Shown here: one piece after another, positions 17,594-27,400 of the stretch
Layout of the letters: each line of letters opens with the position of its first letter
How positions within the stretch are numbered: position 1 is the stretch's first letter
Origin: Methanomassiliicoccales archaeon LGM-RCC1
Lineage (GTDB): Archaea; Thermoplasmatota; Thermoplasmata; Methanomassiliicoccales; Methanomethylophilaceae
DNA length: 64,000 bases
NCBI GenBank assembly: GCA_030168575.1
Contig: CP115555.1
Coordinates: forward strand, 682,001-746,000
Direction: 5' to 3'
Made by a program: the position numbers and the translations under genes
Notes under the pieces: model-generated
What the model saw: the letters and a program-made list of their open reading frames with translations, nothing else
What the model was told of the DNA's origin: nothing
Database searches by the model: none

Positions 17594-20406
17594 CATACGG
17601 AATCACGAAGAGGATCGGTTCGATCAAGTTCTCCTGCCTCTCCCCCGAGGAGATCAGGAAGATGTCCGCCATCAAGGTCATCACCCCCGACACGTACAAC
17701 GACGAGGGCTACCCCTACCCCGGCGGACTGATGGACCCCCACATGGGAGTTATCGAACCCGGAATCCGCTGTAAGACCTGCGGATGCAAGGTCGACGAGT
17801 GTCCCGGACACTTCGGACACATCGAGCTCGCCCTGCCCGTAATCCACGTCGGATTCATCAAGGACATCAAGATGCTTCTCGAGTCCACATGCTGCAAGTG
17901 CGGAAGGCTCATGCTTTCCGAGGAGCAGATCAAGGACCGTATGGACAGCATGGAGAAGATGGAGGAGCTCGGAGGAGGAACCATCGAGAAGAAGCTCTTC
18001 ACGAAGGACACCGCCAAGGATGCATCCGGAAAGACCGTCTGCCCCTACTGTAACGAGACGCAGATCAAGATCAAGCTCGACAAGCCCACCACATTCAGGG
18101 AGGTCGAGGACAACCACAAGCTCACACCCAAGGAGGTCCGCGAGAGGCTCGAGAGGATCTCCGACGATGACCTGAAGGCCCTGGGAATCGACCCCGAGAC
18201 ATGCAGGCCCGAGTGGATGGTGCTCACAGTCCTCGCAGTGCCTCCCGTGTCCGTCAGGCCCTCCATCACACTGGAGGCCGGTGACAAGTCCGAGGATGAC
18301 CTGACCCACAAGCTGGTCGACGTCCTCAGGATCAACCAGAGGCTCAGAGAGAACCGTGACGCAGGAGCACCCCAGCTGATCGTAGAGGATCTGTGGGAGC
18401 TTCTCCAGTATCACGTCACCACATACTTTGACAACCAGACATCCGGAATCCCTCCCGCGAGGCACAGGTCCGGACGTCCCCTCAAGACACTTGAGCAGAG
18501 GCTCAAGGGTAAGGAGGGACGTTTCAGATCCAACCTGTCCGGAAAGCGTGTCAACTTCTCGGCCCGTACCGTCATCTCGCCCGACCCGTTGCTCTCTATC
18601 AACGATGTCGGAGTGCCCACGTTCGCGGCAAGGGAGCTCACAGTCCCCCTCCGTGTCAACCAGTACAACATCGAGAAGGTCAGGGAGATCGTCAGGCGCG
18701 GTCCGATGGAGGACCAGCTGAACTTCCCCTACGTCCCCGGAGCGAACTACGTCATCCGTTCCGATGGAAGGAAGATCAGGGTCACAGAGAGGAATGCGGC
18801 AGAGGTCGCAGAGGGTCTCGACATCGGCTACACGGTCGAGAGACAGCTCGTCGACGGAGATGTCGTCCTGTTCAACAGGCAGCCTTCGCTGCACAGGATG
18901 TCCATGATGGCGCACCGCGTCAAGGTCATGGAGGGAAAGACATTCAGGTTCAACCTGTGCGTCTGTCCTCCCTACAACGCCGACTTCGACGGAGACGAGA
19001 TGAACCTACACGTCCTGCAGTCCGACGAGGCCCGTGCCGAGGCACGCATCATCATGCAGGTCCAGGAGAACATCCTGTCCCCCAGGTACGGAGGACCCAT
19101 CATCGGTGCCATCCACGACCACATCACAGGAGCGTATTTCCTGACTCACAACAACCCCCGCTTCAACGCAGAGGAGGCAGCAAACATCATGTTCAAGCTG
19201 CCCGAGGTGCCCCTCCCCGAGCCCATGGTGGACGAGGAGACCGGAGAGAAGTACTGGACCGGAAAGCAGCTCTTCAGCACTATCCTGCCCAAGGACTTCA
19301 ACACAAGCTTCAGGGCCAACATCTGCAACTGCACCAACCAGGCGGAGTGCAAGAAGGGCAATTGCCCCAACGACGGATACGTCATCATCCGCAACGGAGA
19401 GCTGGTCTGCGGTACCATCGACGTCAAGGCGATCGGAAACAGCAAGGGAAAGATCCTCGACCGTATCGCTCGCGACTACGGCTCCGAGAGGGCCGCCCTG
19501 TTCATCAACCAGGTCACAAGGCTCGCCCTCGGTGCCCTGATGAACCACGGATTCAGTACCGGTATCAGCGATGAGGATATCCCCAAGGAGGCCTCGCTGC
19601 AGATCAACAACAACACACAGGAGTGCATCGACAAGGTGACCGCTCTGGTGGACTCGTACCGCTCCGGTACCCTCCAGCAGATGCCCGGACGTTCCCTCAG
19701 GGAGACCCTGGAGGTCAGCGTCATGCAGGTCCTCGGAAAGGCTCGTGATGATGCAGGTACGATCGCAGGAAAGTACCTCGGTATGGACAACCCCGCCGTC
19801 ATCATGGCCAAGGCCGGAGCCCGTGGATCCATGCTCAACCTGTCTCAGATGGCAGGTTGTGTCGGACAGCAGGCTGTCCGTGGAGAGAGGCTGGCCAGAG
19901 GATACTGGGACAGGACGTTGTCGCACTTCGAGAAGGGAGACCTCGGTGCATACGCCAGAGGTTTCTGCTCCAACTCATACAAGTCTGGACTCACACCCAC
20001 CGAGTTCTTCTTCCACGCAATGGGAGGAAGAGAGGGACTGGTCGATACCGCTGTCCGTACCTCTAGGTCCGGATACATGCAGAGGAGGCTCGTCTCGGCA
20101 CTGGAGGACCTGAAGCTCACGTCCGACGGAACCGTCAGGAACACCGTGGGAACCGTCATCCAGTTCAAGTACGGAGAGGACGGAGTCGACCCTGCGAAGA
20201 CCGTCAGGGGTAAGGCCATCGATCTTGATGACCTGTTCTTCGAGGTCTTCGGAGACGAGGCGGAGAACTTCAACCAGGAAGTCGAGAAGGACGTCGGAGG
20301 AGACTACGGATCCCTTGAGAAGGACGAGATGGAGTACATCGAGGAAGAGGGAGACGGAGAGGACATGGACGACCTCGATCTCGACTACGATGGAGGAGGT
20401 GAGTGA
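17590..20406 (+). CDS. rpoA1: RNA polymerase subunit A' (RPB1 N-terminal part)
   Basis: 938 aa. The catalytic motif NADFDGDEMN (~463-472) carries the three Asp residues that hold the active-site magnesium. N-terminal zinc sites are visible: CKTCGCKVDECPGHFGH (~60-80), CCKCGRLM and CPYCNE. The bridge helix/trigger region starts near the C-terminus (GGREGLVDTAVRTSRSGYMQRRL). The protein ends in an acidic Asp/Glu-rich tail (~905-938), longer than needed for the fold. It overlaps rpoB by 4 bp and is followed by rpoA2, which supplies the rest of RPB1. Confidence 0.98.
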   Translation: MTYGITKRIGSIKFSCLSPEEIRKMSAIKVITPDTYNDEGYPYPGGLMDPHMGVIEPGIRCKTCGCKVDECPGHFGHIELALPVIHVGFIKDIKMLLESTCCKCGRLMLSEEQIKDRMDSMEKMEELGGGTIEKKLFTKDTAKDASGKTVCPYCNETQIKIKLDKPTTFREVEDNHKLTPKEVRERLERISDDDLKALGIDPETCRPEWMVLTVLAVPPVSVRPSITLEAGDKSEDDLTHKLVDVLRINQRLRENRDAGAPQLIVEDLWELLQYHVTTYFDNQTSGIPPARHRSGRPLKTLEQRLKGKEGRFRSNLSGKRVNFSARTVISPDPLLSINDVGVPTFAARELTVPLRVNQYNIEKVREIVRRGPMEDQLNFPYVPGANYVIRSDGRKIRVTERNAAEVAEGLDIGYTVERQLVDGDVVLFNRQPSLHRMSMMAHRVKVMEGKTFRFNLCVCPPYNADFDGDEMNLHVLQSDEARAEARIIMQVQENILSPRYGGPIIGAIHDHITGAYFLTHNNPRFNAEEAANIMFKLPEVPLPEPMVDEETGEKYWTGKQLFSTILPKDFNTSFRANICNCTNQAECKKGNCPNDGYVIIRNGELVCGTIDVKAIGNSKGKILDRIARDYGSERAALFINQVTRLALGALMNHGFSTGISDEDIPKEASLQINNNTQECIDKVTALVDSYRSGTLQQMPGRSLRETLEVSVMQVLGKARDDAGTIAGKYLGMDNPAVIMAKAGARGSMLNLSQMAGCVGQQAVRGERLARGYWDRTLSHFEKGDLGAYARGFCSNSYKSGLTPTEFFFHAMGGREGLVDTAVRTSRSGYMQRRLVSALEDLKLTSDGTVRNTVGTVIQFKYGEDGVDPAKTVRGKAIDLDDLFFEVFGDEAENFNQEVEKDVGGDYGSLEKDEMEYIEEEGDGEDMDDLDLDYDGGGE

Positions 20407-20408
20407 TA

Positions 20409-21860
20409 ATGGCGAAGAAAGACACCATGAAGGCACTGCTCAACAGGAGCATCAGCGAGGAGACCGCAACACTGCTCCTCACCAAGTTCAGCACCCTGAG
20501 CGACATCGCCCGTGCATCCGAGGAGGAGCTCGTGGAGCTCGGACTCAACGAGGAAGAGGCCAAGTACGTCCTCTCCAGCGTCGGATCCACCACCAAGAAG
20601 AGCACGGCATCCGCCACCAAATCCAAGAAGAAGAAGGACGAGGAGCCTGAGGTCAAGGCTGTGATGGAGGAGATCACTAACTTCTACACCTACAACGAGA
20701 CCGAGCTCAGGCTCAAGGGATTCATGGAGAAGCTGGAGATCAAGCTGCCCATGAAGGTCATCGTGGACATCGCGGCCCGCATCGAGGGACACGAGGTAAG
20801 CGATGCCAAGTGCAAGGAGCTGCTCACCAAGGCCTACGACATGTACAAGAGGCACATGATGGACCAGAACGAGTCCGCCGGAGTCATGGCGGCCCACTCC
20901 ATCGGAGAGCCCGGTACCCAGATGAACATGCGTACCTTCCACTACGCTGGAGTCGCTAACATCAACGTTACCCAGGGACTGCCCCGTCTGATCGAGATCG
21001 TGGATGCAAGGCGCATCCCCAGCACTCCTTCGATGGATATCCCTCTCGAGGGAATCGCAGCCCAGGACGAGAGCGTAGCACGCCTCGTCGCATCGAACAT
21101 CGAGACGACCTCCATCCTGGACGTCGCCACCATCGACACGGACATCACCAACATGACGCTCATCGTCAGGCCTGATGTCCGCAAGATGGAAGATAGGCAC
21201 CTGGAGATGGACGAGCTCGTCGACAGGCTCAACAAGGTCAAGGCCGTTCGCGGAATGGTCAAGCTGTCTGGATACGACATCGTGATCCAGTCGGATGAGC
21301 CTTCATACAAGAAATTACAATCCATGTACGACGCCGTCAAGACCGCGAAGATCAAAGGTATCGACGGAATCAACAGGGCCGTCCTGTCCAAGACAGAGGG
21401 CTACTGGAAGATCGTCACGGAAGGAAGCAACTTGAAAGAGGTCCTCAACGTTGAGGGAGTGGATGCTCCGAACGTCATGACGAACAGCATCCTGGAGGTC
21501 GCGGACGTCCTCGGAATCGAGGCGGCCAGGAACTCCATCATCCACGAAGCGATGGGAACCCTTGGAGAGGCAGGTCTTGATGTCGACATCCGTCACATCA
21601 TGCTTGTCGCCGATCTCATGACCAACGACGGTTATGTGAAGGCAATCGGAAGGCACGGAGTGTCCGGAAAGAAGTCCTCGGTTCTTGCCAGGGCAGCTTT
21701 CGAGATCACCGCCGCGCACCTTCTGCACGCAGCTATGGTAGGAGAGGTCGACCACCTTGAGGGAGTTACCGAGAACATCATAGTTGGACAGCCGGTCACC
21801 TTAGGTACCGGTGCTGTAAACCTTATTTACACACCCAAGAAAAAGGGGGATAAAGAATGA
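20409..21860 (+). CDS. rpoA2: RNA polymerase subunit A'' with N-terminal HhH-like extension
   Basis: 483 aa from ATG 20409, with GGAGGAGGTGA upstream (GTG 20403 is the alternative). Residues from ~155 on are A'': AAHSIGEPGTQMNMRTFHYAGVA is the trigger-loop region. In most archaea this motif lies near residue 60, so about 95 residues are extra at the N-terminus. They contain LLLTKFSTLSDIARASEEELVELGLNEEEA, which resembles a helix-hairpin-helix, and a Lys-rich linker (KKSTASATKSKKKK). The extension could bind nucleic acid near the jaw. Operon position is normal. Confidence 0.93.
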   Translation: MAKKDTMKALLNRSISEETATLLLTKFSTLSDIARASEEELVELGLNEEEAKYVLSSVGSTTKKSTASATKSKKKKDEEPEVKAVMEEITNFYTYNETELRLKGFMEKLEIKLPMKVIVDIAARIEGHEVSDAKCKELLTKAYDMYKRHMMDQNESAGVMAAHSIGEPGTQMNMRTFHYAGVANINVTQGLPRLIEIVDARRIPSTPSMDIPLEGIAAQDESVARLVASNIETTSILDVATIDTDITNMTLIVRPDVRKMEDRHLEMDELVDRLNKVKAVRGMVKLSGYDIVIQSDEPSYKKLQSMYDAVKTAKIKGIDGINRAVLSKTEGYWKIVTEGSNLKEVLNVEGVDAPNVMTNSILEVADVLGIEAARNSIIHEAMGTLGEAGLDVDIRHIMLVADLMTNDGYVKAIGRHGVSGKKSSVLARAAFEITAAHLLHAAMVGEVDHLEGVTENIIVGQPVTLGTGAVNLIYTPKKKGDKE

Positions 21861-22135
21861 GCGAAGTAGACATAAGCAGAGCTTTGAAATCCGCTATCAC
21901 CACTGGAAAGGTGCAGTTCGGATTGGATCAGACATTGAAAGCAGTGAAGGCCGGACAGGCACAGATGATCATCATCGCAAGGAACTGTCCGTGCAAGGAC
22001 CTTAAGGACGCAAATGTGAAGGTTCACATTTACGAGGGAAACAACATGGAGCTCGGTGCTCTGTGTGGAAAGCCTTTCTCGGTCTCTGCCCTTGCAATCA
22101 TTGACAAAGGTAGCTCCAACATCTTAACGCTGTGA
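21857..22135 (+). CDS. rpl30e: ribosomal protein L30e
   Basis: 92 aa L7Ae/L30e-fold protein: DISRALKSAITTGKVQFGLDQTLKAVKAGQAQMIIIARNCP, then CGKPFSVSALAIIDKG. It is a large-subunit protein that binds kinked RNA. It overlaps rpoA2 by 4 bp and nusA by up to 4 bp. Its place between rpoA2 and nusA is widely conserved in archaea. Confidence 0.95.
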   Translation: MSEVDISRALKSAITTGKVQFGLDQTLKAVKAGQAQMIIIARNCPCKDLKDANVKVHIYEGNNMELGALCGKPFSVSALAIIDKGSSNILTL

Positions 22136-22140
22136 GGAAC

Positions 22141-22569
22141 ATGTCCGCAGATATCGTACTTACCGAGGATACGCTCAGGTACATCGCTCTCTTCGAGCAG
22201 ATCACCAAGGCAAACGCCATCGACTGTATGGACACTGAGGACAAGCTCGTGTTCGTCGTCGAGAAAGGACAGGGCAACGTCGCTGTCGGAAAGAAAGGGG
22301 AGCATGTGATCAAGCTCAAGGACAAGACCGGAAAGAACATCCAGGTCGTTGAGTACTCAGATGATCCCGAGCAGTTCGTCAAGAACGTATTCCACATTTA
22401 CGGTCCTCAGAAGGTCGTTATCGAGCAGCGCGGAAACATCACTCATGCGACAATAACAGTCGATCCCAAGCTCAAGGGCCGTGCGATAGGCAAGGCCGGC
22501 AAGAATCTGCGCATCGCCAGGGATATCGTGAACAGGCATCACGAGATCCAGAGCATCAGCGTGGACTGA
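22141..22569 (+). CDS. nusA: NusA-like transcription factor (KH domains)
   Basis: 142 aa from ATG 22141 (MSADIVLTEDTLRY); GTG 22132, which overlaps rpl30e, is an alternative. Archaeal NusA has only the two KH domains, visible as GNVAVGKKGEHVIKLKDKTGKNIQVVEY and GRAIGKAGKNLRIARDIV (GxxG loops). It binds RNA in transcription elongation and termination. It ends the polymerase operon here; the rps12-rps7-fusA genes that often follow in archaea are not present. Confidence 0.94.
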   Translation: MSADIVLTEDTLRYIALFEQITKANAIDCMDTEDKLVFVVEKGQGNVAVGKKGEHVIKLKDKTGKNIQVVEYSDDPEQFVKNVFHIYGPQKVVIEQRGNITHATITVDPKLKGRAIGKAGKNLRIARDIVNRHHEIQSISVD

Positions 22570-22647
22570 CGGTCCCCCTTACGATCTGCCTATCGGCGGT
22601 TTGGGAATCAGTTCAAACCTCTTACTTCAAACCACTTATTTTTACAA

Positions 22648-23697
22648 TCAATTCAAAGGTGTTCTCTCCACCTCGAGGCCGTCCGCTGTGGGGTACTGCT
22701 CCGAGATGTAGCATTTGAAACCGAGGTCGTCGGCGATGTCCTCGAGCATCCAAGGAGCTACCTCGACCTTGTTCTCCAGTTTGATAAAAAGTTCATCTGG
22801 AACATTGAGTTCCCTCAGTTTCGAGACGATGGAATCCAGGTCCCCTCCGTAGACGTAGCCCCTCACGAGGGTGCCGTCGTCGGTGACCGCCTGATAGTCG
22901 GTGCAGATGTGCTCCGCACGGCGGATAAGCCTCTTCCTCAGCTGCACTCCGTCCTTGAAGGCCGAGGAACAGAAGTGAATGTTGGCCTTCTTGTTCGATT
23001 TCATCACGGCCATTGCGGTCTCGTAGGAACCGGACACAGCGGAGGATATGTCGTCCTTCACCTCGAAGGAGTGCTCCTCCATCATGCCCCAGTTGCTCTC
23101 CGAGAATTCCAACTCGTTGAAGTTGATGAATTTCACGCCGACCGAATCGGCGTACATCACCAGAGCGGAGAGCTTCTCGTCCTTCCCTGGGATCGCGGGC
23201 ACTTCGATGCCGACATCCATCTCGGTGGATGCGATGATGTCCTTCAGGCAGGTGTCCTGCATATGGGTCCACATGGGTATCATCGGGTGGAAGCGGATCT
23301 CATCCAATCCGGCTTCCTCCAGCTTCTTCACCTTGTCAATGTCGAATGTCGCGGTGTACAGATGGATGTGATGGTCCTTTCCGAATGTATCCTTCAGGAG
23401 CCTGATCATGTGGAGGGTCCTGTCGATGTCCAGCAGGGGATCCCCTCCGGTTATCCCGGTACCGGTGGCATCCATAGATTCCGCCTCGGCGATGATCTCC
23501 TCGTCGGTGGACACCTTGGCCTCGTTGGCGTAGATCACATCAAGGCCTTTCTTCTCAAGGGAGACGGGGCAGTAATAGCAGTTCCACTTGCACTGGCCGG
23601 TGACCAGCAGGACCATCTTGGATCCGTTTATACAGTGCTCGCATCCTTCCGCCACATGGCCGTTACATGCCGAACCGCACTCCATCTTCTTGATCAT
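22648..23697 (-). CDS. radical SAM protein, COG2108-like
   Basis: 349 aa from ATG 23697 (MIKKMECGSACNGH). The radical SAM cluster motif is C36-x3-C40-x2-C43 (GQCKWNCYYCP), with GGDPLLD downstream. Four more Cys (7, 11, 19, 22) precede it and may hold zinc or a second cluster. It resembles the archaeal group related to pyruvate-formate-lyase activase, whose reaction is unknown. A longer frame to 24021 exists but overlaps pyrF and lies upstream of the promoter, so it is not used. TATA at 23718-23728 puts transcription start at the ATG. Confidence 0.85.
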   Translation of the reverse strand: MIKKMECGSACNGHVAEGCEHCINGSKMVLLVTGQCKWNCYYCPVSLEKKGLDVIYANEAKVSTDEEIIAEAESMDATGTGITGGDPLLDIDRTLHMIRLLKDTFGKDHHIHLYTATFDIDKVKKLEEAGLDEIRFHPMIPMWTHMQDTCLKDIIASTEMDVGIEVPAIPGKDEKLSALVMYADSVGVKFINFNELEFSESNWGMMEEHSFEVKDDISSAVSGSYETAMAVMKSNKKANIHFCSSAFKDGVQLRKRLIRRAEHICTDYQAVTDDGTLVRGYVYGGDLDSIVSKLRELNVPDELFIKLENKVEVAPWMLEDIADDLGFKCYISEQYPTADGLEVERTPLN

Positions 23698-23717
23698 GTG
23701 CTGACGTACGGCCCGAT

Positions 23718-23728
23718 GGTTTATAACC
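23718..23728. promoter_or_regulatory. shared bidirectional TATA box, radical SAM gene and pyrF
   Basis: GGTTTATAACC reads as GGTTATAAACC on the other strand, so a TATA box is present both ways. The start codons lie 26 bp (minus, 23697) and 27 bp (plus, 23750) from its centre, the usual archaeal TATA-to-start distance, so both mRNAs should be leaderless. Confidence 0.6.
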
Positions 23729-23749
23729 CCTGTCGTGGTTAGAGTGGGC

Positions 23750-24394
23750 ATGAAGACAGACAGCAGACTCGTGCTCGCGCTGGACGAGACCGACGGGAAG
23801 AAGGCATTGCAAGTGGCGGAATCCGTCAGCGGCATCGTCGATGCCATCAAGATCAACTGGCCCCTCGTCCTTTCTGAAGGGCCGCAGATGATCACGAAGC
23901 TGTCTGAGTTCTCCGATGTCATCTGCGATTTCAAGGTCGCGGACATACCGAACACCGTGAAACTCATCGTCGAGAACGCTGTTTCCAGGGGGGCATCGGC
24001 CGTCATAGTCCATGCATTCACCGGGGACGATTCGCTGAAGGCAGCAGTCGAGGCCGCAGGCGATGCGGAGATCTACGCCGTCACGGAGATGAGTCATCCC
24101 GGCGCGAAGATGTTCACCGCCCAGCACGCGGAGGAGATGGCAAGGCTCGGAGTGGAGTGCGGGGCGAAGGGATTCATCGCACCTGCCACGCGTCCTGACA
24201 GGATAGCAGCCATCCGCAGCGTGGTCGGCGACCTGAAGATCCTGTCCCCCGGAGTGGGAGCCCAAGGAGGCAAGGCATCCGATGCCATCAGGGCCGGTGC
24301 GACCTACGCCATAGTCGGCAGGTCGATCTACGGTTCAGACGATCCCAAGTCAGCGGCGGAGGCCTTCGCCGAGGATATAAAGACGGCCCTCTGA
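23750..24394 (+). CDS. pyrF: orotidine 5'-phosphate decarboxylase
   Basis: 214 aa TIM barrel converting OMP to UMP, the last step of de novo pyrimidine synthesis. The catalytic motif DFKVADIPNT (~60-69, D-x-K-x-x-D) is intact, and the phosphate-binding C-terminal part SPGVGAQGG...VGRSIYGS is present. ATG 23750 is chosen over GTG 23735 because it lies 27 bp after the shared TATA box. It is divergent from the radical SAM gene; an AT-rich stretch with T/A runs follows at 24403-24425. Confidence 0.96.
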   Translation: MKTDSRLVLALDETDGKKALQVAESVSGIVDAIKINWPLVLSEGPQMITKLSEFSDVICDFKVADIPNTVKLIVENAVSRGASAVIVHAFTGDDSLKAAVEAAGDAEIYAVTEMSHPGAKMFTAQHAEEMARLGVECGAKGFIAPATRPDRIAAIRSVVGDLKILSPGVGAQGGKASDAIRAGATYAIVGRSIYGSDDPKSAAEAFAEDIKTAL

Positions 24395-24489
24395 CCGCCG
24401 TCCCTTATTATAATAAAAAAAATTACACGCACAAACGATTTAATATCTAACCGAGTATCAACGCCATTCATAAGACGGAGACTTATAGA

Positions 24490-27400
24490 ATGCGCAAATT
24501 CGGAAAGGACTCAGCCGGCCCCTCTGAAGGGGCTGACCGCGAAAGCGGTACAGGGTGGTTGCAGAACCACTGTGCTATCGCCGTTTGCATCATCGCAATA
24601 CTCGCTTTTGTATTGAGGACGGTGTTCGTTTACGGCGTTTCCGCAGGCAGCGACTTCGCGCTGTCGGGCGGTTCTGATGCACAATATCATCTGCACGTTG
24701 TCGAAAGCATACTCGATGGAAGCTTCATTTTTGGAAGTGATGCGGCTATCAACTATCCCATCGGAGGGTTGAACGTCAACCCGCCGCTCTACGATATGAT
24801 CGCTGCCGCAATCGGAGCTATATCCTCGGCGTCGTTCGCCCTTGCCATCCTCGCACCGATATTCGGCGCACTCACGGTCTTCCCCGTGTACTTCATCGGG
24901 AAGGAGCTGGGAGGATACAAGATCGGCTTCGTTGCCGCACTCCTCTACGGTCTGATGGCGTTACCCATCAGTTCCTCGGTATTCTCCAACGGAACTGAAT
25001 ACGCCTTTGCAGCATTCCTAGTTGCAATCTTCACACTGGCCTTCATCAAGGTCGTCAGGAAGGTCAACGACAATGAGTTGGCCTTCAAGGAGATTGCCAT
25101 CGCAGGTGTAATCCTCGGTCTGATAGCACTCTCGTGGAACGGATTCCGCGCAGTGTTCGTGATGCTGATCATCATCATGGTCATCCAGCTCGTCATGGAC
25201 CGCTTCAACAGCAAGGATTTCAAGGAGCCTCTCTACAGTTACTCGATCATGATGTTGATCGGTATCGCAATCGGAGCGGCCTACTACATACCTGCAGGCC
25301 TTTGGGATGCGGTTTTCTCCGGACCTGTTCTCATCACAATCATCGCCGTGGCATTCGGATTCATCTTCAAGGCGCTCGAGAGCAAGCCTTGGATTTTCAC
25401 GATCCCCGGCCTCGTCGCGGCATTCATCATCATCGCCGTGGTGCTGTTCTTCGCAGCACCCGACTACTGCAATGCCCTGATATTCGGAAACTCGATCTAC
25501 AGCAACTCCCTTATGGAAGAGCTCGCTAAGGTCGGTGTGTCCATCTCGAAGATGTCCGCCTACTACGGATGGCTCCTCATGTGGATGCCTGCCATGCTCG
25601 GAATCTACGAGTTCTACAAATACGCAAGGAAGGAGCGCACCCACACCAAGCTCGCCTACACAATGTGGCTCTTGGTCCTCTGGTTCGCAGCCTGGACATC
25701 ATATGGAACCGCAGTCGCAATGGGCTGTGTGTTCGCAGTCGCTTCCGCCATCGTCCTGGTCAAGGTCATCACGAAGGCCGACCTCAAGGCATGGTACGCA
25801 AGCATGAGGGGTGCCGGATTCCCCGGATTCCTCAGGAAGATGATCAAGCCTCTGCCCTTCCTCTCAGTAGTTATCGCGGTCTTCCTCGTGGCAGCACCCT
25901 GCATCGTCAACGCAGTCGACGCAGGAATCTCTTCCAACGAGGACTACGACTACTTCGGATACGGAAACACGACCTACACGGTCGAGACGAACGACGACTC
26001 ATACCCCATGAGCTACATCTACGAGAACCTCCTGCCCCACATCAGCGACAACATCGCATTCGCCTCTTGGATCGATTACGCCGCAGATCTGGAAGCCAGG
26101 GGATTCATGACGGTGAACGATCCTACGGGAAGCGGCGCCTCAGCAGTAGCCCAGATGTATCTGGCACAGGGTAGCGCAGGAGCCACCGCGGCACAGATCG
26201 TCCGTCTGATGATGGCCAACCCTGAAGTTTCCTTCAACACAGCGTTCGGAGATTTCAGCAGGGTAGGAATGAGCATCAGCGACTACATCCAGAGCCCTGA
26301 TGTCGCAAAGGACATCGTCCTCAACGACTCATCGTTCGGAAATGTCAAAGCCGACATCACCGACGAGAACGCGGTCTATCTTGCATCCATCAAGAAGATC
26401 ACCGACAACATGAGCACATATGACATCATGGAGACCTACCAGAAGGCACGTGCGCTCACCGGTCAGCAGATCGGATACTACGTCTTGGACGGATCCATGC
26501 TCCCCCTGATGTACGGCGACGGAGACATCCTCTCCACTATCGCTTACTTCGCAGGCTACACCGTTGATGGATACGGAGCGGCTAGTCAGTTCTATTCCCT
26601 TATCACATACTACTCCAATTACTATCCCGCAGCCGCGACGGATGCTCTCTACGGCACCTTCCTCTGGAAGGCACTCATCGGAAACACTCCCGAGGACGCA
26701 GGATACTCATCATCGTTCTCGTACCTCTACGACCTCGCTTCCAGCAACGGAAAGGTCAAACCCACTCCCGGCGAGGGACTGGCCGGATACGAGATCATGA
26801 GCTGGTACGTCAAGTACAACCCCGACGCTCACGCTGCTGCATCCGACGACGGATGGGAGTACATGGACTACGCCGACGCGGTGGCCAAGCAGAGCAAGGA
26901 CGGAGGAATCATCAACTACCTCTCGTCCATCATCGTCTACGAGTACGTCGGAACGGGATCATCCCTGATGACCTCCAGCGTCGCCAATGAGAACGACGAG
27001 CCCCTGAGCGGAATCACCGTCCAGGTGAAGTCATACAACGACTACTACGGTAAGAACACAGTCTACTACGAGACCAAGACCAACTCCAACGGAGAGTTCA
27101 CCGTCATGGTCCCCGAGGATGGAGACTACACTCTGGTGTTCAAGAACGGAAGCCTCGAGCTCACCGCCACCGAGGGAGTCAACTACACCATCCTCAGTGC
27201 GAGCTTCATCGGATTGGTCACGCTCGGAAGCTCCCTCGAGATCATGGAGGATTACCTCTACGTGCTCGACTCCGGCGATGAGAAGTACTACCTCCAGTCC
27301 GTGATCGGAATGATCAGCAGCGCATCCGCGGTCGACGAACAGGGCAACTCGGTCCTGATCAAGCCCGGAGTGTACAGCTACGAGCTCCGCAACACCTCCG

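Noticed and set aside
17572-18915. 447-codon minus-strand open frame inside rpoA1
   Set aside because: It is antisense to a certain gene with strong codon bias (few TTA/CTA/TCA codons), which keeps the opposite strand open. Its product is low in hydrophobic core patterns and matches nothing. The same applies to long antisense frames at 15095-16024, 16775-17455, 19006-19926 and 20385-21200.
22909-23742. 277-codon plus-strand frame opposite the radical SAM gene
   Set aside because: His- and Val-rich translation typical of an antisense shadow; the opposite frame has a clear CxxxCxxC enzyme.
23698-24021. N-terminal extension of the radical SAM gene to 457 codons
   Set aside because: It would overlap pyrF and start upstream of its own promoter; the extension reads as antisense of pyrF.
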